Assembly (NCBI RefSeq): GCF_000427965.1
Contig: NZ_ATZA01000045.1
Location: 1-50,382 of the forward strand
Direction of reading: 5' to 3'
Length of the DNA stretch: 50,382 nucleotides
Source of the DNA: Olivibacter sitiensis DSM 17696
GTDB taxonomy: Bacteria > Bacteroidota > Bacteroidia > Sphingobacteriales > Sphingobacteriaceae
Below are positions 7,713-15,122 of the stretch, in pieces. The position numbers and the translations under genes were made by a program. The stretch's first letter is position 1; every line of letters starts with the position of its first letter. The notes beneath the pieces are model-generated. The model saw only the letters and a list, made by a program, of their open reading frames with translations, searched no databases and had not been told where the DNA came from.

Positions 7713-8930
7713 TCAAGACTTGTTTTTAAAATCAACAAAGCTTTCGCTATCGACTAAGTATTGGGCATTGGTAGCTATTTGCCAGTCGGAGATATCATCC
7801 TTTATTTGTACCCAATCGTCGGTGGTAAACAGGACCTTGACTTTTTTTGCGGCAAAGCCCTTGCCTTCCTTTTTGAACACGGCTTGTTCTGCACCTAAGT
7901 CCAATAAAGCTTCTCTTGGTAGCCACCATCCTTCATCAGTCGATAGGGCCAGCGTACCTTTTACCAATTGTCCTATCTCCAAGGGGGCTTTTCCCAGATA
8001 GACTTTAAACAGCGCAAAATTGATTCCCTCGGTGTATTTCGGGGCAATCAGGCCTATGGTTCCCATATAAGTTTTAGAGGGTTCTGTTTCTGTATGGAAC
8101 AGTAGCGGCTGTCCTTTGCTCAAACGTTGCGAGAGTTCTCTTGAGATGACAAAAGCTGCCACCAAACGTGTATTGGTATAGATTTCGAACATGTTCTGCC
8201 CTGCTGCTAGGTATTGCCCTTCGCGCAATAGGAGTGATGTTGGCTGTGTTTGCGGTAATATCGCTGCCGTGCTCATAGAAGAGTTGGAGATCATCTCGTC
8301 CATGGTGCTTCCGCTGTTTTCTGTGCCACGCAGAGCACTTGAGGCCATGTTGGGAGTGGCGGCCTGTGTCTTTTCCTTGATATAGCCGGTAGTAGGGCTA
8401 TATAGGACAATGTTATAAGAAACCTTTTTGGTTTTTATCAGTTGTGCTATTTGGTTTTGTGACATACCCAGAAGGAAGAGCTTCTGCTTGGCCCTTTCTA
8501 CGAGATGTTCCTGCTGGGCTTGCCCCAAGAGCAGCAATAGCTCGCGTTGGGCGGTAACCAGTTCTGGAGCGTAGATTTCCAAAAGTGGCATGCCCTTCTT
8601 GACAGGTTGATAGTTGTACTGCACATGGATGCGCTCTATGCGGCCTGCTATACGGCTGCTGACGGAGGTAAACCCCCTGTCATCGTAGGTAATGCGGCCT
8701 GCGATTTCGATAGGTACGGTTTTTATACCGTATCGTGCTGAAACGATAGGCATATCGCTTACTACATAGCTATTTACAGATCCCAGAAGATGGGCTAGTT
8801 CATGAGATAAGGTATCATCCAAATGCTCATGGGATGCCGACTGTCCGTGATGGGCATCGGGTTTGCAGGCAGACAATATTAGGCCAATAAAGCAAATCAG
8901 CATCAACCTAGCGATAGAGTTCTTTTTCAT
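7713..8930 (-). CDS. RND efflux periplasmic adaptor (CusB/CzcB-like), without metal-binding domain
   Basis: This 405-residue membrane-fusion lipoprotein (signal ending at C22, ILSAC) has a short His-rich stretch just after the lipid anchor (residues 26-38, HHGQSASHEH) that might bind metal. The lipoyl/hairpin core is clear: RIAGRIERIHVQYNYQPVKKG, then SPTTGYIKEKTQAATPN. An insertion rich in Ser, Thr and Met (roughly 195-225) lies in the lipoyl half. The start overlaps the TolC-type gene by 23 bases, indicating translational coupling. It differs strongly from the next adaptor, so the two are not a recent duplication. Confidence 0.92.
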   Translation of the reverse strand: MKKNSIARLMLICFIGLILSACKPDAHHGQSASHEHLDDTLSHELAHLLGSVNSYVVSDMPIVSARYGIKTVPIEIAGRITYDDRGFTSVSSRIAGRIERIHVQYNYQPVKKGMPLLEIYAPELVTAQRELLLLLGQAQQEHLVERAKQKLFLLGMSQNQIAQLIKTKKVSYNIVLYSPTTGYIKEKTQAATPNMASSALRGTENSGSTMDEMISNSSMSTAAILPQTQPTSLLLREGQYLAAGQNMFEIYTNTRLVAAFVISRELSQRLSKGQPLLFHTETEPSKTYMGTIGLIAPKYTEGINFALFKVYLGKAPLEIGQLVKGTLALSTDEGWWLPREALLDLGAEQAVFKKEGKGFAAKKVKVLFTTDDWVQIKDDISDWQIATNAQYLVDSESFVDFKNKS

Positions 8931-10260
8931 AGCTTACGATCATTTGATACAATTTTTGTTTCTCGTCCAGCACATTGTCTTTCATCATATTGAGCGCTTC
9001 CCAATCGGAAAGGATGGCGGGCAATTCTTGCCTGTTCTCGCTGTAAGCTTGGAAATTGGCGTCAAAAGCCCTTTGCAATGCGGGAATGATTTTTTCTTTC
9101 ATATTAAGGATACGTTTTTCCATATTGCGTATTTCGGCTTGCATCCCATAGAGCATGCCTTGGCTTTCCACCAGCATGGCCTTGCGCTGTTCTTGCATGG
9201 CCAGGCTGTTCATCTCCATGGCCTTGGCTTCACTTTTGTACATCTTGCTACTCCACGGGGCAATGGGAATGGAGACCATGGCCATGGCACTATAAGCCTG
9301 TGGCATCATGGAACCGAGGGGGCTCATATGGTCAAACCGGATTTTGAATTCTGGTTTGGACTCGCTTTTCATGGCATCTATGCCCATCTTCATGCTTTCG
9401 ATCTCGGCATTCATCCGCGAGATGTCTTTTCGCTTGTCGGCCAGTGCCAAGGTGTCCAGTGAAGTGGCCGGGACAAAGCGGGGGACTTGGCTGCTGTCGA
9501 TGTTTAGCGGACTGTTGCCGGGCCTATTCATCAGGGCGTTGAGCCATGCCCGTGACTTTGCTATCTCGGCTTTCTGCATATCCAGCATGTTTTGGTTTTC
9601 GGCTATGCGGGCCTCGGCCTTGAATACATTGGCCAATAAGGTTTTGCTATAGGTATACCGCACCTCTTCCACTTGTTTCATCTTGCGCATCAAGATGTCA
9701 TTTTCTTGCAGTAGGTTTATCCTTTGCTCCGCGATAATCCAATTGTAATAAATTGTCTTTGCTTGGGCCTTTAGGTCGTTGAGAATGACCAGGCGCTCGG
9801 CAAGTTCGATGTCGCCTTGCGAGTGGATATAACGCTGCTTGGCCTTTTGCTTGGCCGGATTCGGGATGGACTGCTCTAGTTGGAACATAATGGATCCCTT
9901 GTCCCTGCCATCCATGACCGATTGGCCGGGATAGGGCGTCATGAAAGTGCCTCCGCCCACCATAGGAGCCATCCAAGAGCTGGCACTTTCGGCACTGTAA
10001 GCATATGATTTGGCCTTTAGTTCATAGGCTTTCAGTGTGGCGTGGTGCTGTTCTATCTCGGAGAGAATACTGTCTAGACTTGTTACAGGAGCTTGACCGT
10101 AAAGCTGAAACGGGAATAATAGAAGATAGATGATGTACGTGGAAAGACCTCGCAAAGGCGCAAGGGCGCAAAGGAGTCGGCTTTGCACCTTTGTCCGCCA
10201 GCTGGAGGACGATATTATCAAGTCGCAAGGAATTAGCGGATGTGCCTTGGTTATGTCCAT
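8908..10260 (-). CDS. TolC-family outer membrane channel (CusC/CzcC-like)
   Basis: This is the outer membrane factor of the tripartite exporter; the helical-barrel repeats are seen in the two halves (TLKAYELKAKSYAYSAES near the start, then a second ...DISRMNAEIESMKMGIDAMKSES repeat). It is about 450 residues from the ATG at 10260, which lies 11 bases after the stop of the pump gene. The frame remains open to 10323, but that would overlap the pump gene. The hydrophobic signal segment (STYIIYLLLFPFQLYGQ) is preceded by an unusually long basic leader encoded partly by the repeat CGCAAAGGCGCAAGGGCGCA at 10150-10169, which suggests a repeat inserted at the 5' end. Its 3' end overlaps the next adaptor gene. 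Confidence 0.9.
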   Translation of the reverse strand: MDITKAHPLIPCDLIISSSSWRTKVQSRLLCALAPLRGLSTYIIYLLLFPFQLYGQAPVTSLDSILSEIEQHHATLKAYELKAKSYAYSAESASSWMAPMVGGGTFMTPYPGQSVMDGRDKGSIMFQLEQSIPNPAKQKAKQRYIHSQGDIELAERLVILNDLKAQAKTIYYNWIIAEQRINLLQENDILMRKMKQVEEVRYTYSKTLLANVFKAEARIAENQNMLDMQKAEIAKSRAWLNALMNRPGNSPLNIDSSQVPRFVPATSLDTLALADKRKDISRMNAEIESMKMGIDAMKSESKPEFKIRFDHMSPLGSMMPQAYSAMAMVSIPIAPWSSKMYKSEAKAMEMNSLAMQEQRKAMLVESQGMLYGMQAEIRNMEKRILNMKEKIIPALQRAFDANFQAYSENRQELPAILSDWEALNMMKDNVLDEKQKLYQMIVSYEKELYR

Positions 10261-10270
10261 TTGCGTTTTG

Positions 10271-12208
10271 TTAATGATGTTGGGCGTCGTAGATTTCAAT
10301 TTTTCCATATTTGCGCAATTCATATTCTTTGGTCATGAGGAAAATGAGCGGTGTTACCAGTAGGATATGGGTAGATGAGGTGAGTACGCCACCTATCATG
10401 GGGAGTACAATGGGGCGCATCACATCGGTACCTACTCCGGTGGCCCATAGCACGGGCAACAAACCAAAAAGCGAGACGCATACCGTCATCAGCTTCGGTC
10501 TCAGGCGTTTTGCCGCGCCGTGAATGACGGCTCGCCGCAAATCCTCCTTGGTGAGCGTCTCGGCGCTGTTTCCTTTCTCCTTCACCAGCTGGTGCATGGC
10601 ATCATTGAGGTAGATGACCATCACTATGCCTGTCTCTACCGCCAAGCCAAAGAGGGCAATGAAGCCTACTGCTACCGCTACCGAAAGATGGATACCCCAT
10701 AGGTAGATCATGTATGCTCCCCCCACCAGTGCAAAAGGAATGGTAATCAGGCTCAAGAAAGCCTCGCGTACGGAATGAAAGGCAAAATAGAGCGAAAAGA
10801 AAATGACAAGCAGTACGATTGGTGCTATCCACATAAGGGTTTTCTGCCCGCTGATGAGATTTTCGTATTGACCGCTCCATTCCAGAAAATAACCAGCGGG
10901 CAGCAGGCCCTCTCGGCTATTGAGTTTTTCCATGGCTTCCTGCACGGTACTTCCCAGGTCGCGATCGCGCACATTGAACATGACTGCTCCGCGTAGCAAG
11001 GCATTTTCGGAAGTGATCATAGGCGGTCCGGCGCCATAGCGTACCTGGGCCACTTCCTTGAGCGGGATTTCGCCAAAACTGGGGCTGAAAATGGGAAGGC
11101 GTTCCAATTGGCTTATGCTTTGCCTGAAGTTCTGTGCAAGGCGTACATTGATGCTGAAACGACGCCTTCCTTCTATGGTCTGGCCAATAGGAGCTCCGCC
11201 AATGGCCGACTCCACCAGTTGGTTGATGTCGTTTACCTGCAATCCGTATCGCGCCAAAGCTTCCCTGTTGATGTCTATTTCGAGGTATTTCCCGCCCGTT
11301 ACCGGATCGACATAGAGATCCTCAATACCAGGGGTGCCTTCCAGCAGGTTACGCACACGCTCCGATACGCTGGCGATACTGTCTAGCTCTTGTCCGTAGA
11401 CTTTGACACCTACATCCGTTCGGATTCCTGTAGCGAGCATATTGATCCGATTGATGATGGGTTGTGTCCATCCGTTTACCACGCCCGGGATCTGTAGCTT
11501 GCGGTCCAGCTCGTTGATGATATCTTCTTTGGTATACCCTGTGCGCCACTGGCTTTTGGGCTTGAGCATGATAATGGTTTCTATCATGCTCATGGGGGCG
11601 TTGTCTGTAGCCGTGCTGGCCCTTCCCGCCTTGCCCAGTACCTTATCGACCTCGGGCATGGTCTTGATCATCTTATCCTGTACTTGCAGTATCCTTTTGA
11701 TCTCGTTGTTGCTGATGTCTGGCAGGGTGACGGGCATGAACAGGATACTTTGTTCGTCCAAAGGGGGCATAAATTCGGTGCCCAATCGCTTCAAGAGCGG
11801 AATGGCGATCAGCAGAGCTATGATGTTGATGGCCAAGGTAGTTTTTCGCCACTTTAGTACTTTGTGGATGATGGGCGTATAGACTTTTTCCAGAAAGCGA
11901 TTGACTGGATTGGCGTGATCTGGCCTGAATTTTCCTTTCATAAAAAAGGAAATGAGGACGGGGGCCAAGGTAATGACCAGCAAGGCATCTATCATCATGA
12001 TAAATGTTTTGGTATAAGCTAAAGGATGGAAGAGCTTGCCTTCTTGCCCGCCAAGCATGAATACGGGTAGGAAGGAAGTGATAATGATAATGGTGGCAAA
12101 GAATACGCCCCGACTCACTTGCTTGCTGCTCTTTGAGATAATGGACAGTCGTTCTTCTTCACTGATCCAGTCTGGTTCTTTTTTGAATAGTTTCTTTAGC
12201 CACTTCAT
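10271..12208 (-). CDS. CusA/CzcA-type RND metal pump, C-terminal half (TM5-TM12)
   Basis: These 645 residues correspond to the second part of a heavy-metal RND antiporter (CusA is about 1,047 residues in one chain). It opens with a basic leader (KWLKKLFKK), then TM5 (VFFATIIIITSFLPVFML), the GQEGKLFHPLAYTKTF motif, TM6, the second periplasmic domain and the last TMs. M208 (APMSMIET) and M257 (NRINML) align by motif with the E. coli CusA metal-site methionines M573 and M623, while the third (M672) appears as L323. This suggests Cu/Ag-like but altered selectivity. Its ATG overlaps the stop of the upstream half (ATGA), so the halves are translationally coupled. A frameshift or sequencing error is the alternative. 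Confidence 0.9.
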   Translation of the reverse strand: MKWLKKLFKKEPDWISEEERLSIISKSSKQVSRGVFFATIIIITSFLPVFMLGGQEGKLFHPLAYTKTFIMMIDALLVITLAPVLISFFMKGKFRPDHANPVNRFLEKVYTPIIHKVLKWRKTTLAINIIALLIAIPLLKRLGTEFMPPLDEQSILFMPVTLPDISNNEIKRILQVQDKMIKTMPEVDKVLGKAGRASTATDNAPMSMIETIIMLKPKSQWRTGYTKEDIINELDRKLQIPGVVNGWTQPIINRINMLATGIRTDVGVKVYGQELDSIASVSERVRNLLEGTPGIEDLYVDPVTGGKYLEIDINREALARYGLQVNDINQLVESAIGGAPIGQTIEGRRRFSINVRLAQNFRQSISQLERLPIFSPSFGEIPLKEVAQVRYGAGPPMITSENALLRGAVMFNVRDRDLGSTVQEAMEKLNSREGLLPAGYFLEWSGQYENLISGQKTLMWIAPIVLLVIFFSLYFAFHSVREAFLSLITIPFALVGGAYMIYLWGIHLSVAVAVGFIALFGLAVETGIVMVIYLNDAMHQLVKEKGNSAETLTKEDLRRAVIHGAAKRLRPKLMTVCVSLFGLLPVLWATGVGTDVMRPIVLPMIGGVLTSSTHILLVTPLIFLMTKEYELRKYGKIEIYDAQHH

Positions 12209-13503
12209 ATCTTTTCGTTCGTTTTAGTTGCGCCTGTTTTTTCTGCATAGCGTTCTGCTAGGTGCTTATAGGCATTTTCGCTCATGATGATGCCGTTGTC
12301 TACAATGACCCCGATAGCCAATGCAATGCCCGTCAATGACATGATGTTGGATGATATATCAAAGGCATTGAGCAAGATGAAGCTAAGGGCAATGGTGATG
12401 GGAATTTGAATAATGATGCTCAATGCGCTACGCCAATGGAAAAGAAAAACAATGACGATGAGCGATACGACGATCATTTCCTCTATGAGGGTGTGCTTAA
12501 TGGAATCGACCGATTCCTGAATCAGTTCGCCGCGATCGTATATAATATCAAAATGGACACCTTCGGGAAGTCCCTTGGAGATTTCCACCATTTTCTGCTT
12601 GACGGCTTCGGTCACTTGGGCGGCATTCTCCCCATAACGCATTACCACAATGCCGCCGACACGTTCGCCCTCGCCATCCTGGTCGAATATACCCAAGCGG
12701 GATTCGCCCGTCATCTGTACAAAGCCAATGTCTGAAACGCGTATGGGATAACCATCCTGATTGCCTATGGCCATTTTTTCCAATTCCTCTCTGGACTGGA
12801 GGTAGCCATTGGTCTTGATGATATAGCCTATATCGCTGGCTTCGAACTTTCTGCCTCCGGTTTCGTTGTTGTTGGCACGGATAGCGTTGATGACATCGTT
12901 GATTCTCAGCTTGTAGTAAATCAGCTTATTAGGATCGATGTTTACCTGATATTGTTTCTGAAAGCCTCCGAATGAGGCAATTTCGCTTACCCCTTTTACG
13001 TTCTGCAGGGCAAACTTAACGTACCAGTCCTGCAGGGCGCGTTGCTCGCCCAAGTCCATTTGAGGTGCTTCCAAGGTATACCAAAGCACATGTCCCACAC
13101 CAGTCCCGTCTGGCCCCAAAGTAGGGCGTACCCCATCTGGCAATGAACCTGTCAGCGTACTTAGTCTTTCGAGCACCCTTTCCCGTGCCCAATAGATATC
13201 TATGTCATCATCAAAGATGACATAGATAAAGCTCATGCCGAACATGGAATTTGCCCGTACATATTTGATATTGGGGAGCCCTTGCAGATTGGTCACCAGG
13301 GGATAGGTGACTTGGTCTTCTATGAGCTGAGGCGAACGCCCCATCCATTCGGTGAACACAATAACTTGATTTTCCGATAAGTCTGGTATGGCGTCTATGG
13401 GGTTTTTCCTGACGGAATATACGCCTATAGCGAATAGCCCCAAACTGAGGAACAATACGATAAATCTATTGCGCAGGGACCAATCTATAATGCGGTGTAC
13501 CAT
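12205..13503 (-). CDS. CusA/CzcA-type RND metal pump, N-terminal half (TM1-TM4)
   Basis: These 432 residues carry TM1 (WSLRNRFIVLFLSLGLFAIGVYSVRK), the first periplasmic porter domain with typical heavy-metal RND motifs (NPIDAIPDLSENQVIVFTEW; GVGHVLWYTLE), TM2-TM3 and TM4 with the proton-relay signature GVIVDNGIIMSEN (D402). It ends after a charged tail in the TM4-TM5 cytoplasmic loop, exactly where a single-chain pump would continue, and the C-terminal half starts in the overlapping ATGA. Both parts together make a complete pump of about 1,077 residues. Substrate is inferred as Cu(I)/Ag(I) or a related metal from the neighbours. Confidence 0.9.
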   Translation of the reverse strand: MVHRIIDWSLRNRFIVLFLSLGLFAIGVYSVRKNPIDAIPDLSENQVIVFTEWMGRSPQLIEDQVTYPLVTNLQGLPNIKYVRANSMFGMSFIYVIFDDDIDIYWARERVLERLSTLTGSLPDGVRPTLGPDGTGVGHVLWYTLEAPQMDLGEQRALQDWYVKFALQNVKGVSEIASFGGFQKQYQVNIDPNKLIYYKLRINDVINAIRANNNETGGRKFEASDIGYIIKTNGYLQSREELEKMAIGNQDGYPIRVSDIGFVQMTGESRLGIFDQDGEGERVGGIVVMRYGENAAQVTEAVKQKMVEISKGLPEGVHFDIIYDRGELIQESVDSIKHTLIEEMIVVSLIVIVFLFHWRSALSIIIQIPITIALSFILLNAFDISSNIMSLTGIALAIGVIVDNGIIMSENAYKHLAERYAEKTGATKTNEKI

Positions 13504-13555
13504 ATTTAGTTGTGAGTTGCCAGTTGTGTGTTGTGAGGAGGTATACTTCCCAATC

Positions 13556-13897
13556 TTATTTGCTTTTCCGCTCGTACAAGCAACATCCTGGAAGCTTGCT
13601 ATAAGTGCTGTCTGGAGCTACGGCGAGCTCCGTGTCGTGTCCTACTGCGGCTATCTTTTGCTGAACGGTCTTGGCATCGGTTTTTTTCTCGTCGTATACC
13701 AAGGTCAATATTTTGGTGTCTTTATTCCATTCGGCCTTGCTAACGCCTTCTACATTGGCCGTCTTTTCGATGCGTTTTTTGCACATTCCGCAATTGCCAT
13801 ACACCTTAAAGGTGCTTGTCTTTTCCTGTGCCAATAAATTGCTCCCTGCAAATACCAGGGCAGCTATTAAAACTGATTTTAAGAGTGGTGATTTCAT
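13556..13897 (-). CDS. Secreted heavy-metal-associated (HMA) domain protein
   Basis: This 113-residue protein has a signal peptide (cleavage probably after LLAQ, residue 24) and one HMA ferredoxin-like fold with GNCGMCKKRIE, C36 and C39 as the metal-binding pair. A short tail follows, ending in LPGCCLYERK with two further Cys. It would be a periplasmic Cu(I)/metal chaperone delivering metal to the efflux system. It lies 52 bases upstream of the pump gene in the same direction and is likely the first or second gene of the operon. The HMA plus CC tail is a recurring Bacteroidota arrangement beside cus-type loci. Confidence 0.92.
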   Translation of the reverse strand: MKSPLLKSVLIAALVFAGSNLLAQEKTSTFKVYGNCGMCKKRIEKTANVEGVSKAEWNKDTKILTLVYDEKKTDAKTVQQKIAAVGHDTELAVAPDSTYSKLPGCCLYERKSK

Positions 13898-13957
13898 TGT
13901 TTTTATGTGTTAAGTTTTAAGTGTTGAACCTAAGTACATGACTTTTTTCTTGTTTGC

Positions 13958-14051
13958 CGTCATTGCGAGAAACGAAGCAATCTGGCAAACAATAACGCAG
14001 ATTGCCTGACTGCCGTCAGGCAGGCTTCGCCCTTTAGGTCTCGCAATGACG
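13958..14051. repeat. REP-like imperfect inverted repeat
   Basis: Outer arms CGTCATTGCGAGA (13958-13970) and TCTCGCAATGACG (14039-14051) are perfect 13-base complements. Inside are CGAAGC/GCTTCG and an inner hairpin GCCTGAC/GTCAGGC (14004-14021). The whole folds into a long cruciform and resembles the dispersed 'CATTGCGAG...GAAGCAATC' elements seen in many bacterial genomes. It lies between the HMA and HYC_CC_PP genes. Confidence 0.75.
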
Positions 14052-14115
14052 CGTTTTTTGATACACATAAATTTCGTCATGTACCAAAGTGTTGAACTTG
14101 TGTTTTCATTGGGAA

Positions 14116-14160
14116 ATCCTTAGTCCCCATCGCTTTTAGCCCATACTTCAGACTAAGGAT
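14116..14160. repeat. Inverted repeat downstream of the HYC_CC_PP gene
   Basis: Perfect 10-base arms ATCCTTAGTC (14116-14125) and GACTAAGGAT (14151-14160) enclose a 25-base loop. It lies 14 bases beyond the stop of the minus-strand HYC_CC_PP gene. There is no T-run on the minus strand after it, so it is more likely a dispersed repeat or RNA processing hairpin than a standard terminator. Confidence 0.55.
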
Positions 14161-14173
14161 AGGAGAAAGGTTT

Positions 14174-14596
14174 CTATATCAGGAAGGACTGTACGGAAAT
14201 AATAATGGGTCTAATGACGGCCATTGGAGGGCCGTGCACAAGGGGAATATCCCCTTCAATTTGTTGTTCAGTATATGTATTCCAGAAGAAGTTCAATGCC
14301 TGAAGAATAGCGGGGTATTCTAGGCCATCCCATTTGATGCTGATGCCACTTTCATTCTGGTGAATTTTGGTCTTGATTTGGGTGAGTTCCTTTGAGCAGC
14401 AATCTTTAGCCTTGACGCTGTCCGTGGTGTTCTCCATGCCGCAGAACGGGCAAGCATCGTCCTGTTGTTTGGGATGTGCTAAGGAGAAACTGGCTTCCAC
14501 TAGTCGATCCATGCAGAAATGGGCATAGACGCTAAAGCCCGATGCCGTACATAGATAAATGGTGGTCAATATGGAAACCAACAGTCTTTTCATCAA
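14174..14596 (-). CDS. HYC_CC_PP family Cys-rich exported protein
   Basis: This 140-residue protein has a signal peptide (LLVSILTTIYLCTASGFSVYA) and the defining motifs of this Bacteroidota family: H26-F-C28, the pair C66-C67 (KDCCSKE), and a late GPP (HGPPM). A second potential metal or redox site is C49-P-F-C52-G-M54. Such proteins sit next to HMA and CusA-like genes, and a role in periplasmic copper handling is plausible but unproven. It is read in the same direction as the efflux operon but is separated from the HMA gene by 276 bases containing two inverted repeats, so it may be a separate transcript. Confidence 0.85.
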   Translation of the reverse strand: MMKRLLVSILTTIYLCTASGFSVYAHFCMDRLVEASFSLAHPKQQDDACPFCGMENTTDSVKAKDCCSKELTQIKTKIHQNESGISIKWDGLEYPAILQALNFFWNTYTEQQIEGDIPLVHGPPMAVIRPIIISVQSFLI

Positions 14597-14683
14597 TCAC
14601 AAAACTATGGATGTAAAGATAAAAACATGTTATACAATTTGGGTTTTGTGTTATATAATTTTCGGCATCAAAATCCGAATGGA

Positions 14684-14947
14684 CTAGATCACCGCGTCTA
14701 CATTACCCTCTACCGTATCTAGATAGGCCAAACCAATCCCATTAATATGCAATAAAGGATTGGATATGTCCGCGTCCTTACTAATGCCAATCAAATCGAC
14801 GAAGCCTTGTTCTTGCAGGTCATTGATGGCATTGTCCAGATCGTACAGTGAGACGTTGATCTCCTCATTGATACGGGACAGCGAGGCGCTGGACCAGGAG
14901 CGAAGCAATTTTAAGATTTCAATAGCGGTAATGTCCATGTCAAACAA
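14684..14947 (-). CDS. Small winged-helix-like protein of unknown function
   Basis: This 87-residue protein reads as a compact helical winged-helix domain: ITAIEILKLLRSWSSASLSRI, then VSLYDLDNAINDLQEQGFVDLIG, which fits a MarR-like recognition helix followed by a wing. There is no ligand or membrane domain. It may start at M1 (14947) or M4 (14938). It could be a small DNA-binding regulator, or a stand-alone HTH from a larger family. Neighbours do not reveal a target. Confidence 0.65.
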   Translation of the reverse strand: MFDMDITAIEILKLLRSWSSASLSRINEEINVSLYDLDNAINDLQEQGFVDLIGISKDADISNPLLHINGIGLAYLDTVEGNVDAVI

Positions 14948-15122
14948 AGTTGGTGCAAGTTACAGATTAACAATAAGAATGCCAAATGATTCGGAGATTT
15001 GAAGAGCGATTTTTACTTGTGATAGTTATTGCGTCGAGAAATGAAACTTAGGTAAAAATATTGTGAATAGTTTTCAATGATGGAAGTTTTTACTATGTTT
15101 GATTATCATAAATTTATTGCTA

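Noticed and set aside
8863-9462. Long plus-strand frame opposite the TolC-type gene (199 codons)
   Set aside because: It is a complementary-strand shadow of the channel gene; the His-rich composition mirrors the codons of the real gene.
14600-14607. CAAAACTA (TAGTTTTG on the minus strand) as a promoter of the HYC_CC_PP gene
   Set aside because: It lies only 3 bases before the start codon, too close to provide a leader.
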